64,000 bases of DNA. Source: Cheiracanthium punctorium (taxonomy: Eukaryota; Arthropoda; Arachnida; Araneae; Cheiracanthiidae). Of this stretch, positions 34,808 to 48,066 are shown one piece after another (the first letter of the stretch is position 1; every line of letters starts with the position of its first letter). A program made the translations under genes and the position numbers. The notes under the pieces were generated by a model that was not told the DNA's origin, searched no databases, and worked only from the letters and a program-made list of their open reading frames with translations. The stretch lies in NCBI GenBank assembly GCA_038373885.1, contig JAWZYV010012236.1, forward strand, positions 124,001 through 188,000, in the 5' to 3' direction.

Positions 34808-37397
34808 TATGTAATAAATTAAAATGCCCCCCACCCCCCTTGTTCCAGCTTTTTTTTTTTAATAGAAAATAATGATTGTCCTAATTTTCCTAAAGTTTTG
34901 TGTTATTGTAAATGTAAGGTGTTCACAGATCCTGAAAATTGAAAAATGACAGGAATTTTCATCCATTTGCAATTATTAGAGAAGTTTAAAAGAACTAGTT
35001 TTGGTTTTGGTGTATATTATTTACTGATGGCTGCAATCTGAGGATAAGCGGATGATAGTTTTGTGGTCACCCTGTTAATATAAGGGCTTTTTTCTAATTG
35101 GATGATTTGGCAATTATTCAGTATGTCCTAATATTCAATTTCCCCAGCCATTAAATATGTAATTAATATCTGAGAAATTATAAATTATGTTCTGTACTCT
35201 AATTTAAAACTAAAAATTGGAAATAGATGATAAAATTTACACTTTCCTTTTTTTTATAAATAAAATGTACTGATTTCATGAATGAATTAGTTTTTTACTC
35301 TATTGTAAAAACTGTTTGATTCTGGGGAATTTATTGAAGTATTTAAAAAATCTGATTTTAAGATTGAATTTTATTTAATTTAAAAAAAGACTTTTAATAT
35401 GTTATTAAAAATTGTAAACATTAAAGAAATTTGAAAGAAAAAAAGGATCTTTTAACAGCTACACCATGCCAGTTGAATGCCGTATTTTGTGTTCACTGAT
35501 TGCTGTTAGAAAAACAGATTTTTTAAAAAATCGCATTTTAAAGGCAGAAAAAAAACTTTAAAAAAGAAATCTTATGAAGGAGAAAAACAAACAAACCCTT
35601 GATAGTTGCCTTAAGACTTCATAATTAGAGGTGGTCAGAAGAAACGTGTCAAGTATAAAGTCAGGAAAAAGGTGCGTAGAAGTTAGTAAAAATCTGGTAA
35701 ATTGAAACCTGTATTCCTGATGAATGTCCTCTGTAAAACTGCTATATTTTTCAAATATTGAAGGCTATAATTTATCGAATAAAGAAGTGTTTTCCTCATA
35801 AAAAATTATCTGCAAAATATGAATTGTAAGTAGTGTGCATACAGTGAGTATTCTCTGAAAATTCATCTTAAATTGGGAATGTCTAATTTTACTATAATTC
35901 TTATGATTTTTTGTGAGTATGGATAATGTATGTGTAGCATACATTTTGTAGTGCTTTTACATATAAATGTAATACATTTTCATTAAATGATGTTAATGTG
36001 ATGTATTTTCTTGACAATAATGAAAATATAGCACTTTTGATATTAATATCTTCTTCTTTATTGCTAATTTGAATAGAAAGATCTCTTTTCAAAAGAAATT
36101 TTTCCTAAAGCTTCTTCCTTTTTAATTTTTTTTCTTTTTGCCTTATTTTTAAAAGTATAAACAAAAGGTAGCTATTTTAATGATGATCAAATTACTTTTC
36201 CAATGTAACCACAAATATTTAAGATTATTTATATGATAATTTTACAAGAAGACTGTCCTAATTTTTGACTTCACATTCACAATGCACATTAAAATAACAT
36301 TTGATATCCCTATTAAAGAAAATTTCAATACTTTAATAACATGAATTTTCCTGAGTTAATTTTTTCCTTTTCATTTATGAAATGTTATGTTTGTAATGTA
36401 TGATTGTTACATTGTTTATTTTTACAGATATGTAAACTATTGTAAAAAATAAAAGATATATTTCTTAATTTGTTTATTGTCTTCTACCCTTCATTTCATT
36501 AGTGAGTTAATGAAGGTTCTTTAAAACACTGCAAAAACTTACTTCTGCAAAATTTATTGAAATATAAAAAAGTTCTGATTTTGTGTGAGACAACATTTAA
36601 TTGTTTTATTCTTTTTTCTTTACTAAAAAATGAATTATGTTAAATAGTATTACACAGTGGATTCGTGCTGTGATGCAATCTATCTTATTTGAATGCATAT
36701 TATTCCTTGCCCACAACACGAGATTTTTTGGCAACAATAAGCGGTGCCAACATTCATTTATTCATTGCTTTATATGGGAAACGGTAATATACAGTTATGG
36801 AATAGTGTAAAGCAGTCAGAGGAGTGTTTATAAGTGTCTAAAATATTTTTGTATGTGTTTAAAAAAGTCGTATATGTACCTATTTCAGTGTGCAAAATTT
36901 TCACTTGTGCAAGGATTCTTGGAATGCATCTCTTGCATAAGTAAGACTCCATTGTATCGTGAATTGAAACAAATTAGTGCTATTTATAAATACATCTGGT
37001 AAAAAATATTTGTACTAAACAATTCAGTTCACTCCACTGTTTTATAACTAAAAGAATTGGGGGGGGGGTGAGGGAAAGGGCATGCAGGATCAAGAAGGGA
37101 TCTTGTGTGTGCATTTTTAAAATTTTCATTAGGTCAGAGCTACACAAAGCTTATCTGTGTAATAGGAGAATGCCTTGGGTGGAGGTTAGAAAAGGGTGTG
37201 TGCACATGTGGTATTGGGGATGTTTGTGTCACCATTATTGAGACATAACTTTACTGTATAAAAACTAGAGATCTCTCCTCTGACTTTGCCCATTATCTGG
37301 TTCAGATTTCTGCTAATGGATAAGCTAGTTACTAAAATAAGCTAGTTACTAAATTATTACAGTAATTCCTTGATTTGTAATCATTTATTTAAAGCTA

Positions 37398-37448
<51 letters not shown>

Positions 37449-38439
37449 CCCCTTAGAAAGTCCTCTGAACAAAGCACCCCCATCCCAGGCACATTACCCA
37501 AGCGTAGTGTTGCCATAACAACACTAACAACCAAACGTACATAAAAGTTTTGGTATGTTTATAATCATTTTGGGATGTTTTGGGCAAACGTGCTTGTGAT
37601 TTTGCATAAAACGAACTGAATATTTGTTCATTTTACGACAAAGCGTCTATTTTTCTCTACATACGGAAAATCACAAAAGCATTAAGAAATTAAAAATCAT
37701 ATATTTGAATATTTTTCTAGAAATACAGTAAGACAAAATTTGCATTTCCTTGCTAGCAAATTTCATTGAAATGCGTTTAAGAAAAGGAAAAACAAAAACT
37801 AAATACATCTTGTGATTTCTCCTTAAACTTTTTATATGGTCAGATTTCAACATTCATTAAGGTGTTTCATTTTAAAGCATAAAGAATATTAATGGGGAAG
37901 AGGGGGGGGGGTACTTAGGAAGGCCGTTGGACATATTGAGATGTAAATGGCTGTTTTACACTTTCAGTGAAGTAAAATTGTCTTTTCGTGGATTTTTAAT
38001 AACGTATTTCATTTCGAATCTAAGAATAACATTAAACTCAGAAATGCCAGTGCTCCTAATTTATTACACTAAAACAGTGCTTCGCGTATCGAAATGCACG
38101 AAATTTTATTTGGAACCCAATTTTCATATCCAATTTCTTCACAGATAATCAGAATTTAGAAAATTCTCAAAAAACTCTTTTGGAGTATGTTTTTTTAGTA
38201 TTTGAAATGATTTATAAGTTTTTATGCTTTTAAGTGTAAATAAATAAAAAAAAACTTTCTTAATTTTTTTAAAACTTTACTTGACACTTTTGTTTTGTCT
38301 ATTTGTGTTTTAATATACCATTTGTGTGCTAAAACTGGTAAAACCTCATTAAGTTTTTTTTTTTTTTTCTTCGATTCTTTGGAAAATTAACTATTAAATT
38401 GCAAGATCCTTATTAGAAAATTGAGAGGTTGATTTTTAA
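34808..38439. other. Intergenic, no recognisable gene
   Basis: AT-rich, with a (TA)n run at about 37401-37443 and G-runs near 37060 and 37905. No coding region or element that I can support. Confidence 0.35.
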
Positions 38440-38716
38440 CCCTTTAGTAAAGATTATAAACGCACCCGATGCTTTAATAAATGAGCGAGCTGTTAAAAGA
38501 ACACGGGCTAGAAAATAAAATAAGTGTGCGCGGATTCTAAAGATTGAATTTTGAATTATATTATATAAAGGACCTGACTGATGCTAGTGCCTTGTAAATG
38601 GCTAGAGTCTAAGCCTGTATGTGTATTGTGTAAATTAAATTGTCTGTTACCATTTTGAAGATAGTTATAGTGTTTGTATTATGTTCCAATAAAATTTGAA
38701 GATTAGCGTAGGAAAA
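38440..38716 (+). other. Candidate 5' LTR / primer-site region of the Gypsy element
   Basis: A TATATAAAGG box near 38571, an AATAAA near 38690 and GGTGTAGTCGGCAGGAT near 38724 look like LTR core, poly(A) signal and a Gypsy-type primer-site neighbourhood. No matching 3' LTR is visible, so the boundaries are guesses. Confidence 0.35.
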
Positions 38717-39008
38717 CTTTACTGGTGTAGTCGGCAGGATTGGATTGAATTGGATGCGATACTACAGAATGCTCAGGTGAGAGCTGTATTTCTTCATCAA
38801 TTTCATGCAACTGTATTTGTACGTAGCTATAGCAGTTGATCTGCATTATTAAGTTTAGTAGGCCAGCTTGGCAGGTTTTGAAGGAAGTTTCCCTGTTGGT
38901 GTTAATATATAGTTGGCCGTCCCGGCATATTTACTTGAAGAATCCTCCTGATTCGTATATAAACATATACTTGTAACCGTAGCTGAAAACTAGCATTTGA
39001 AAAGTGAA

Positions 39009-39840
39009 ATGGCGTTTTTTGGTGAGGGAAAGAAACAAGATTTAATAGTTCTTGCTGAAGAACTGGGTTTGTGGGTTTAACGGTTGATACGACATTTACT
39101 GTGGCGAAGTTATGTGATCTGATTATTAACAATAAAAACTATGATGAAGAATTTTGTAAAGAAATATTGGCTAGAATTATTGCTGATAAAAATGAAGAAA
39201 AAGAAAGACAGAGAGAGGAGAGAGAAAGACAGGATCAGAAAGAGAGAGAAAAAAAAGAAAGAGAAAAGTTTTTGAATTAGAAAAATTGAAATTCAAAAAA
39301 TGGCAGAAAATGCGATGAAACATGGATGTAATTTTATTTTAAAATGAAAGCCTATTTTGATGGGTGGATTGACGGGTTAAAAATTAAATCACTAGAAGAT
39401 TTAAAAAGTCTGATGATTACTGATTAGATTAAAAGAAAGGTACCATTTGAAGTGAAAGAACATTTCATGGATGAATGGACGGAGATTGTATCCCCAATAA
39501 CGTTTGCCGAAAAACTAGATGAATATGACGATGTAAGAAGAGTAATGAAGCCAAAATTCGCCAAGGAACGTCCTCTTGCGAAAACAGAAAACGATAATTG
39601 GGCAACTAACCCGTACCAGTCAAAATACGGAAATTTTGAAAGTCGCCGAAATACAACGACTCGAAAGGAAAATGATTTTCAAGATAGGAGAAAATAAAAT
39701 TTTCATGAACAAAGGAAGCGGAATCGATGTTTTGAATGCGGATCGTTTGATCATTTGCGATCGCAATGTCCGAGATTTAAAAATAAAAGCGATTCACTTA
39801 ATTTCCATAACAGAAGATCAGAGCGTGACAGAGCAATTTA
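39009..39840 (+). pseudogene. Gypsy-type gag, broken
   Basis: Starts MAFFGEGKKQDLIVLAEELG, then a frame slip at a GGGTTT repeat, KLCDLIINNKNYDEEF and a Glu/Lys/Arg-rich coil. Next is a SCAN-like part (LMITD, stop, IKRKVPFEVKEHFMDEWTE, FAEKLDEYDDVR), and after another stop at 39695 a zinc knuckle, CFECGSFDHLRSQC (39728-39769), spaced C-x2-C-x4-H-x4-C. This is the usual capsid/nucleocapsid order of Gypsy gag. Several stops and a frame change before the protease show it is defective. Confidence 0.75.
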
Positions 39841-39846
39841 GTTCAA

Positions 39847-41124
39847 ATGCAGACTAGTGACGCGAATAAAGAAGATAACACTGAAGAAAAATTGAGCATG
39901 CTTACCGCACAGGTTGATTTGAGAACATCAGATAAATTTAAACTCAAAAGTAATTGCGATAATCTTATGATTTTGGAAGTTGAATGTGAAGGGAAAACAT
40001 TTAATGGTATCGTAGATACTGGGGCACAAATATCAGTGATACGAAATTATTTAATACAGAAACATTAAGAAAAGAGTGAAGGTACTGTAAAGCTTTACTC
40101 AGCGTTTGGAGAAAAAGAAACAGTTCCGTTAAGAATAGTGAATGTAAAAATAAATGATGGATTACATGGAAGAGTTCCGGTTGTATGTGGCATATCTAGG
40201 AAACTGAAATGCGATATGTTAATTTGTAATACGGCATTTCAATTAATGAAGGAAAAAATTATTGGTGATGTCCAGTCTAGTGCAGCGCAGCCTATTCCAG
40301 CTTATGTGCCAGCTGCATCGTTCAAATTAAATCCAACAGTATCTTGTTTCGTTCCCTCTAACTTCCGGAATCAAGTTGCTGCTGCTGATAACTGTAAACC
40401 CATTGTTAAATCAGTCATCAGAGTTTCAGAAAGTCTCTACAAACCAGAACCTTTTAAAATTGTCGCAATTGAAGTGAACTCTGTTGTAAATAAAGATTCG
40501 AATCTTCAGTTTAAGCAAAATAGCGTTGAACACCAGGAGGAATATTCCAAAGGAAGCGAAACTGAAACGGTTTCAATACTAGTAAAATCGGATCCTGTAG
40601 CTGTTACTCCCTCAGCTCCCCGTTCATGGACTGATATTGTAAGTCGAGGACAGCCAGGCAAAACGAAGCTTCCAGCCAATAAGCCAGCAGTAATTAATGG
40701 AAGTAAAGTTGTAAAAGTTCCAGTAAAATTACAAGAGCAAGATAGGCTATCCATAGAGGAAGATAAGATGGCTCTGGTTTTGGGCAAACACTTGCATAAT
40801 TTGAACTACACACATAAAAAGGTTCTAATACGACCTCGTGGACTGATTAATCGTAAAAATTGGTGTTACATAAATGCTATACTTCAAGTTTTACTTCCTT
40901 GTCATCCATTTTATACACTGTTAAATGATCTTCCGTTATTACAAGGACTTGAAAGAGGGAAATCAGTTTTCCCAAATATCGATAGTGTGACGAAAGTAGC
41001 TCATGAGTTTGAACAATATGAGTCACCTAAAGAAGAATTGTCTCCTGGGCAACCTTTGCAGCCCGATTTTATTTATGATATGCTGAGAGATCTCAAATCT
41101 GACTATCTGAAGGGCCATCAAGAA
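39847..41124 (+). pseudogene. USP10: Gypsy protease fused in frame to a USP10-like deubiquitinase, 5' part
   Basis: The frame has one stop (TAA at 40066), then 352 open codons to the hAT insertion. VDTGAQISVI near 40010 is the retroviral-type aspartic protease active site, and its domain runs to about 40260. The frame then becomes USP10-like without a break: a PAM2-like motif (FKLNPTVSCFVP, 40321-40356), SWTDIVSRGQP, then RPRGLINRKNWCYINAILQ, the USP catalytic Cys box (Cys at 40864-40866), and DFIYDMLRDLKSDYLKGHQE. USP10 is a host ubiquitin hydrolase whose N-terminal PAM2-like motif resembles a poly(A)-binding-protein ligand. No introns are present, so it derives from a cDNA. Whether it was ever expressed as a Gag-Pro-USP10 protein is inference. 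Confidence 0.8.
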
Positions 41125-41177
41125 CACTGGCGTAGCCACGATTTTGTTTCGGGAGGGGCACAGAGAGTTTTGTCCAA

Positions 41178-41410
41178 CTAATTAATATTCTAATTATTAA
41201 TCTAGTTAATTAATATTCTAATTACTAATCTAGTTAATTTATATTCTAATTATTAATTAGTAATTAGAAATATTTAATTATTAAGTAATCTTATTTAAAA
41301 ATTTTATAATTATTAATTATAATTAGAAATAATATTCTAAGTACTAATTATTACTAAAAATATTATTCTAATTGTTAATTCTAATTATAATATTACTTAA
41401 TTAATAATTT
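41178..41410 (+). repeat. AT-rich tandem array
   Basis: Units of the kind CTAATTATTAATCTAGTTAA with ATATT spacers recur several times, then decay. Confidence 0.6.
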
Positions 41411-42267
41411 CACAAAAATATCCTTAAATATATGTTTAAAGATGCTATTCAGTATTAATTTCGCGAGTTAATTAATAATTCTTCAATATAATTATCTCTG
41501 TAGATAGATGCTTATGTACCGGTTTGTCTGGCGATTATCTCAACCAGATAAGATTTTTTTTTTTAAATCCAGGCCTGTATCTGCTACTACAATAAGTCTT
41601 ATTCTACAAGAAATATATCTAAAGATACTGAAAAGAAAACTAAATAAATGATTTTTAAATCTCAATAAACGTCCATAGTAAAAAATATTTCTATATAAAA
41701 TTTTCTTGTTATAAACGGGAAATATATCATTCTATTCCGGATTTTCAATCAGCTCATTTGCAGCTGCATATAACTAATACATACAGGTTCATTCAAAATT
41801 AGTGTGACCAATTTTAAAAGCATATAATTATTTATGGTAAATTTTAGTTTACCACCTGTTTTATTTTAAAAATTAAACGTTTAAATTACCAATCGAACTA
41901 CTCTTATTAGTGGGAGTAAATTTGGCTCCGAAATTAGATCCTCAAACTCGAAACGAAATTTTTAAGCTTTTGTCGGATGGTTGCTCAAATTCTGTTATAA
42001 ATAAAGCATTTAAAATTCAGAAAAGGCATTTTTCTAATGTATGTGTAATGAAGTAATGTGATCCCGAAAAATTTTGGGGGCCAAATTTCGACAAAAAAAC
42101 CGATTTTGACTACCTCTAAATTTAATTTTAAAAATTTTTTCGATGCATCCTATCGTAGGCTAGCATGCACGATCATATTAACCCGTCTGCAACTCATTTT
42201 GACCAGCGGCGAGTCTGCTGTGGCCAGTTTTTCCATGCCGTCTGTACGTACGTACGTATGTATGTAA

Positions 42268-42800
42268 CTCGCATATCTCAAAAACTATTGGTCGTAGAAT
42301 GTTGAGATTTGATATTTAGGATTGTTCTATGATCTAGTTGTGCACCTCCCCTTTTGGTGGCAATCGAATGGATAGTTTATGTACAGGACCGCCCAAAAGA
42401 TTCGAAATACATTACGCTCTATGGGCCGAAATTCATTAAACTCGCCTAACTCAAAAGCTATTAGGCGTAGAATGTCGAAACTTCATATGTTGGATAGTTG
42501 TAACATCTAGTTGTGCACCTCTCCTTTTCGTTCCATTCGACTGGATAGTTTATCTACAGGACTGCCCAAAACATTCGAAATACATTACGCTCAATGGGCC
42601 GAAACTCCTTAAACTCGCATATCTCAAAAACTATTAGGCGTAGAATGTTGAAACTTTATATTTAGGATTGCTGTAACATCTAGTTGTGCACCTCCCCTTT
42701 CCATTCCATTCGACTGGATAGTTTATCTACAGAACCGCCCAAAAGATCCGAAATACATTACGCTCTATGTTCCGAAATTCATCAAAGCGTTTTTTAGAGG
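42268..42800 (+). repeat. ~170-bp tandem repeats (three main units)
   Basis: Each unit has ATCTCAAAAACTATT, GTAGAATGTTGA, AACATCTAGTTGTGCACCTC, GACTGGATAGTTTATCTACAGG and CGAAATACATTACGCTC in order. Units start near 42268, 42441 and 42612; looser copies follow at about 42890-43210 and 43560-43690. Confidence 0.7.
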
Positions 42801-43039
42801 TATTGGGCTATTTCAAACGACTCGGAAGTGATGTATGCTGTAAAGAGTTAGAAAATGAATTTCTCCATTAAAAAAAGTGTCTTTATCATTTGTAGTTCTG
42901 CTACAGGAACACTCAAAAGATATCCAATACATTACGGTCAATGGCAATTTAGGGGCATTCATCCATTTCAAGCACAATACCGTCCTACCACATAAGTTAG
43001 GTAATGGTCCGACCACGGTCACGTGCCTCCCTCAAGAAC

Positions 43040-43532
43040 TATGCCAAAAGTCGCCAAGCTTGGCGACTTTTGGTGTACGTGTGTGCATATTTAACTCTCA
43101 AATCTCAAAAACTATTATGAAATTTCATATATAAGAATGTTGTAACATCTAGTTGTGCATCTCGATTTTTGGTTACAATCTATTGGAGAGTTTATTTACA
43201 GGACCACCGAAAAGAATTTTAGTACTTTAATGTCTATGGACATCTTCAATATAATACAACTGTAGACAGTCATTGTTTGGTACATACCCAAAATCTCGCC
43301 GTCTGTCCTCGACCTTGGCGAGTTTTGGCGAAATATCGCCAAATTTGGCGATAGTCAGTCATTTGGTCCATGCCCAAAGTATCGCCATTTCTCATCGTTC
43401 TTGGCGAGTTTTGGCGAAATATCGCCAAATTTGGCGATAATCTGTCATTGTTTGGTTTATGCTTAAAATCTCGCCAAATGTCTTTGACATTGACGAGTTT
43501 CGCCGAAATATCGCCAAATTTGGCGCCAAAAA
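43040..43532 (+). repeat. TTGGCGA / TCGCCAA palindromic array
   Basis: GCCAAGCTTGGCGACTTTTGG at about 43054 is a near-palindrome. From about 43295, three ~90-nt units each have a GGCGAGTTTTGGCGAAATAT stretch and then CGCCAAATTTGGCG. Dense alternation of the two orientations of TTGGCGA. Confidence 0.7.
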
Positions 43533-45345
43533 TTATTTCGTATTTTGTATAACACTAAAACTTTAACCCGTATATTTTTGAACTTTTGTATTTAGAACTA
43601 TTGTAATATCTAACTGTTTTCCATATCTTTTTTGACAGCAATCGACTGAGAATTTATTTACAGGGTGAACCAAATGACTTTAAATACATTGAGGTGTATG
43701 GATGCATTCAATTCATTGAAAGTCTGTGGTCAATGACTACTTTGGCTATCCCCAAAATCTCGCAGACTATCTCAAGTTTGTCGGCTTTTGGTGAAATATC
43801 GCCAAATAAAGTGTCAGAAGGAAATATTTCAAATTGAAATCAGCTTGGCGATATCGAAATATTTGTCTAGAAATCGCTAAACCTTACTATTATTGATATT
43901 TTATCTCTTTCAAACAAATAAGTTTAGAGGAAGTGCGTCGAAAATATTTTTGATCTAATGGACGTGCAAGGAAGTCATGTGTTGGACACATCAGATTTTT
44001 TTTTTTTTCAAAATGCTTGTTTTTAATATAATGTTGCTCACAAATTTAAGATATTATAAATAATGCAGACACAATATTAAAATAAGAAAGATATAGCTTG
44101 AAGAAAATCATCCAAAACTCTGGTTTCTGGAATAAAGTTGATCACTAGATTAAAATACCCTACACAATTCAAATACAATATTAAAATAACAAAGATATGA
44201 CTTAAAGAGAATCTTCCAAAACTTTGCCCTTCTGTATAAGGTTGGTGACAGGATTAGAATATTATACGTATACAATGCAGAAAATTTTGAAATAACCCAG
44301 GCATCACTTGAAAAAAAAAATTCCGAAACTCTGCTCTTTGGAATAAGGTTGACCACAAGATTAAAATTTTCTGCACATTGCTAGCAAAGTACGTATTAAA
44401 ATAACACAGATGTCACTAGAAGAAAAATTTCGAAAATTCTGGTTTTTGGAATAAAGTTGGTTCAAAATATATAGAATTTTTCTACTTAAGCAGTCTTAAA
44501 ATATATGATTAATTGCAAATTTTCGACTTGAATAAGTGTTAAGTTGTACTTTATAATTCAATTAACATCTAGATTTAAGAACATCTTACATAATATTGGG
44601 AAGCTTAAATAGTAAAAATACATCGAATTTGATTTCTTAATAAAAAAAGAAAAAAACAGACGCACAAAACTTTCCTGGACGGATAAGTTCTTAAAATTAT
44701 TATGGGGGGGGGGGTTGCACTCATCGCTATACTCCAGTTCAACTTAACCTGACAGTGCGTGAAAAGGTACGAGTGCCTTATTGCGCCGTTTGTCAAGTAT
44801 TCGTGCGCGCTTTCTGGTCTTCCTCCCTTGTACTCTTTGACTAATTGCCCTATTTGGCGATCTATCGCCCGTCCTTCGTACTAATGCTGCTCTAGTACGT
44901 ACACGTGTGGGAGTATTTAGGGGTGATAAGAAAGGAAGGACATTCCTTCAATCACCCCTTCTTGACCTTCCCCTGAAAGGTACGCGGAGGTCAGAATTGT
45001 TCTGAGAAATGTCTCTTTTTTTTTTTTTCTTTTCAAAGCAAAAATGTGACTGGGATGCGTGTGCTTACAGATTAATATACATATTCTTTTTTTAAATATA
45101 AAATAGTTTAAACAATTGCTATTTTTTTCGGCGTTTTCTATTGCAGTGCAAGTCCAGTCAAAAAAGAAAGTGAGAAAGAAAAACAAAGAACGTAAGAAAA
45201 TCCTCTAATTTAAATGACTGGATTGTGAAACTCGTAATGCTTTTTCCTTTCTTTCCCCCGAATGTGGCAATATTGAAACAGACATCGATGTGCCAGTAAA
45301 ATATGCTTCTTGAGACAAATAAGGCGTTCAAAGCACTCTATTGTG

Positions 45346-45540
45346 CAGGGCCTTATTATCGCAAGGGCAAATCGGGACTTTGCCCAGGGCCCCCGACGCG
45401 AAAGGGCCCCCCAATTTCAAATATTGTTCTGAAATATATTTTTTATATCAAAATGTTATGAAAAATAAAATACATTTCATAGAAGGGGGCCCCCAAATTC
45501 ATCAATGCCCGGGGCCCCCGTTGGTCATAATCAGGCTCTG
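45346..45540. mobile_element. hAT MITE, 195 bp, copy 1
   Basis: Ends CAGGGCCTTATTATCGC and the complement of CAGAGCCTGATTATGACC. Flanks CTATTGTG and GTATTGTG agree at 7 of 8. GGGCCCCC tracts inside. A second copy is at about 46647-46840. Confidence 0.7.
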
Positions 45541-46127
45541 GTATTGTGCTGAGAAAAGAAAAATTAAAAGGAATTGAGAATGGTCGACCCTACCGCTATC
45601 TCACTAAGATGAAAGGCAGTGTTCTGGTAACTAAATTACGTGCATCATAAATTAGACTTTAAAATACATATGGGCAACCTCCGGCCCGCGGGCGGAAGGG
45701 GCGGGCTTTTGATCCGGCCAGCGGATCAGAAACCCAGTCGAACTTGCTCGCTCTCATCGTTATAAAAACACAACGGTATTTTTTTTTAAATTCTTTGCCA
45801 GTGTTGTTTCTCAAACCAGATCTTCACATACAAACTGACTGCATTCAAAGACAGCAGGATGAGAAATAACGCTGGGTACTGAATAAAATCTTCATCGTAG
45901 TATCTTTGCAAACGATGGGAGTGAACAGGTTAATCCTGATATCCCCTTCTCATCACTTTACATATACAACTCAGGGGCCGATCCAGAAATTTTTTCTAGG
46001 GCACCATTTTTGTGAATTTTTATGACAATTTTTAATAAGTCACATTTTTGGTTAAAATAATTGATAAAACAGATTAAAATACAAGGTAAAATGCGAATGA
46101 AGGGCCGTTTCAATTGATTGTGTTGTG

Positions 46128-46430
46128 AAAGGGCCGCAAAACGGACCCAGTTTTCGTCTGCACCGACCCCTACACTGCTTGAACTTTTTTGTTCCTTTCA
46201 AAGATGGTCACAGGGATCTTACATTTTTCAAAGCCCCGAGTTTAAAGTTACCCCCGAAGTTAAAATTAACCGCGAGGAAACGTCACTGCCGGCAACGGGG
46301 GGATGGGAGTCACTGAAAGATGACAATTTTAAAAGAAGAATTATCTTCTGTAAAATGACGACGAAGGATGGGTGGGGAGGGGTAAAGAAAAGGGCCCGAT
46401 TAACGCAAGGGCCAACTGGGTCACGGCCCT
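46128..46430. repeat. Short inverted repeat, GC-rich interior
   Basis: AAAGGGCCGCAAAACGGACCCAGTT-like sequence at the left is matched by the complement of AACTGGGTCACGGCCCTTT at the right. Probably a MITE; open frames in it are not real genes. Confidence 0.35.
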
Positions 46431-46646
46431 TTTTGTTTTTTAGTTTTAATCTTTTAATTAAAAAAATTACAAATATTCCATAAAATATTATTTCATGAAA
46501 ATTCAGTTTAGTTTTTTGTCTTACGAACATAGTAAAACAATGAATATGTTTTAGTGCTGATTTATATGTTTATTTAATATAATGTAAGGTATCAAAATTT
46601 AAAAAAAAAATTGTAATAATTAAAAGAAAGGGATAGGGCCCGAATG

Positions 46647-46840
46647 CAGAGCCTTATTATCGCATTGGCAAATCGGGACTCTGCCCAGGGCCCCCGGTTC
46701 GAAAAGGGCCCAAATTTCAAATGTTGTTATGAAATATTCTTTTTTATGTCAAAATTTTATCAAAAAGAAAACAAATTTCATAGATGGGGACCCCCAAATT
46801 CATCAATGCCCGGGGCCCCTGTTGGTCATAATTGGGCCCT
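46647..46840. mobile_element. hAT MITE, copy 2
   Basis: Left end CAGAGCCTTATTATCGCA, with the same interior order as the copy at 45346-45540. The right end is diverged (CATAATTGGGCCC), so its duplication cannot be read. Confidence 0.6.
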
Positions 46841-47303
46841 TCGGAACTTCTAAGTGGTGTTCCAGCCTTATGCGGTTGGAACGTAATATAATCATCCAAT
46901 ACAGGAGCAGTAGCCATTATTACCGACGTGCGAAAGCGGAGATAAGGAAGAAAAGAAGTAAAGAACGGAGAATGTGTAATGGATTTTCCCGTTCTGGCGT
47001 GGGGGAGGGTTGCTACGATCTTCGCTCCTTAAAAATTCCGCCAAAACTTGCTTTGACACTATTGGATGGCAAAGCGTTGACACAATAAACACATTTTCAT
47101 TTATATAAAGGCGATATATTAAATTATTGAGCACGCTTTCATTATATAAACATGTTTTTTCCCCTTTACAGACGAATTTAACATAAAAAGTAATACATAT
47201 ACTGACGAACTATATTGTAAGGTCGGAAGAATACAAGGCATAGCCTTCCACGTACTGTCAGGTTAAGCTGAACTGGAGTGCCATAAGTCAGGGGGGTGGG
47301 CAG

Positions 47304-47603
47304 TAGAGATGAAATGGACTCAGCCCGAGCCCAAACCCGGCTCGGGCTTGTGAGAAATTTCTGTTTTATGAAACGTATTCCTTGTAAACAGATTGAAAAA
47401 GTGATTCATGGGAGAAATAAACTAATTAATATTATTTGATAAACTTTAATATAACGAATTAGGTAGTGCATTAATAGTTTGCTGTTATATTTGTCCTTCA
47501 TTTGCACAAACGGCAAAATTTATGATATTCTACCAATGAAGTCATTGACTTTTATATACCTATTAGCTGAAATTTCGGGCTCGGGCTTCGGCACCCTGCA
47601 TTA
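47304..47603. repeat. Inverted GGGCTCGGGC-ended segment
   Basis: Begins with CAGCCCGAGCCCAAACCCGG near 47318 and ends near CGGGCTCGGGCTTCGGCACC. Resembles the ends of hAT MITEs, but no target duplication is clear. Confidence 0.35.
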
Positions 47604-47954
47604 GTACGAAGTTTTAACGTACAATTTAAAAAACAAAAATGAAAATAGGTCTGTTTAATTGTTTAACTTAGAAGAAAAATATATTTAATAGAAAGTTATA
47701 TTTTAATGAACAACTTAATGTCTTATTTTAGAATCAGAAAATAAAGGTATTAAGCTCCGATTTTTCAGATTAATTTCAAAGCAAAACTCCTGTTCTCATT
47801 GGTTGCGGTTTTAAATTACAAAGGAAAGAAGTTATATAAGAATATTTAATTTTGTTTAAACTGTAAGTAGTAAAAATATTAAGAAGAAAACATTACTGAG
47901 AGTAATTTTTATTTAAAAAATACAGACTTAGTGGACTGTTGATAGACCTTATTT

Positions 47955-48066
47955 AGTCGTGAGCCGGATATCCGAAAGAGAAGTCGGATATCCGGCGATT
48001 GTTATTCGGATATCCGATGATATTTCGGATATTGATAAATCAGCCGGATATCAAGTGCATCCCTAG
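47955..48066. mobile_element. Right-end fragment of the GGATATCC hAT family
   Basis: Several GGATATCC/TCGGATATCCGG words and a terminal GTGCATCCCTA, as at the right end of 32693-34799. No left partner is visible. Confidence 0.5.

Larger units (their letters stand above)
44732..47283. repeat. Inverted repeat pair bounding ~2.5 kb
   Basis: CTCCAGTTCAACTTAACCTG at about 44732 is the complement of CAGGTTAAGCTGAACTGGAG ending at about 47283, with one mismatch, and the match extends through ACTGT. G-runs lie just outside each. It may be another nested transposon inside the 8-kb hAT. Confidence 0.5.

Noticed and set aside
46118..46530. Overlapping open frames on both strands
   Set aside because: They sit in GC-rich inverted-repeat sequence where open frames arise by base composition; no homology seen.
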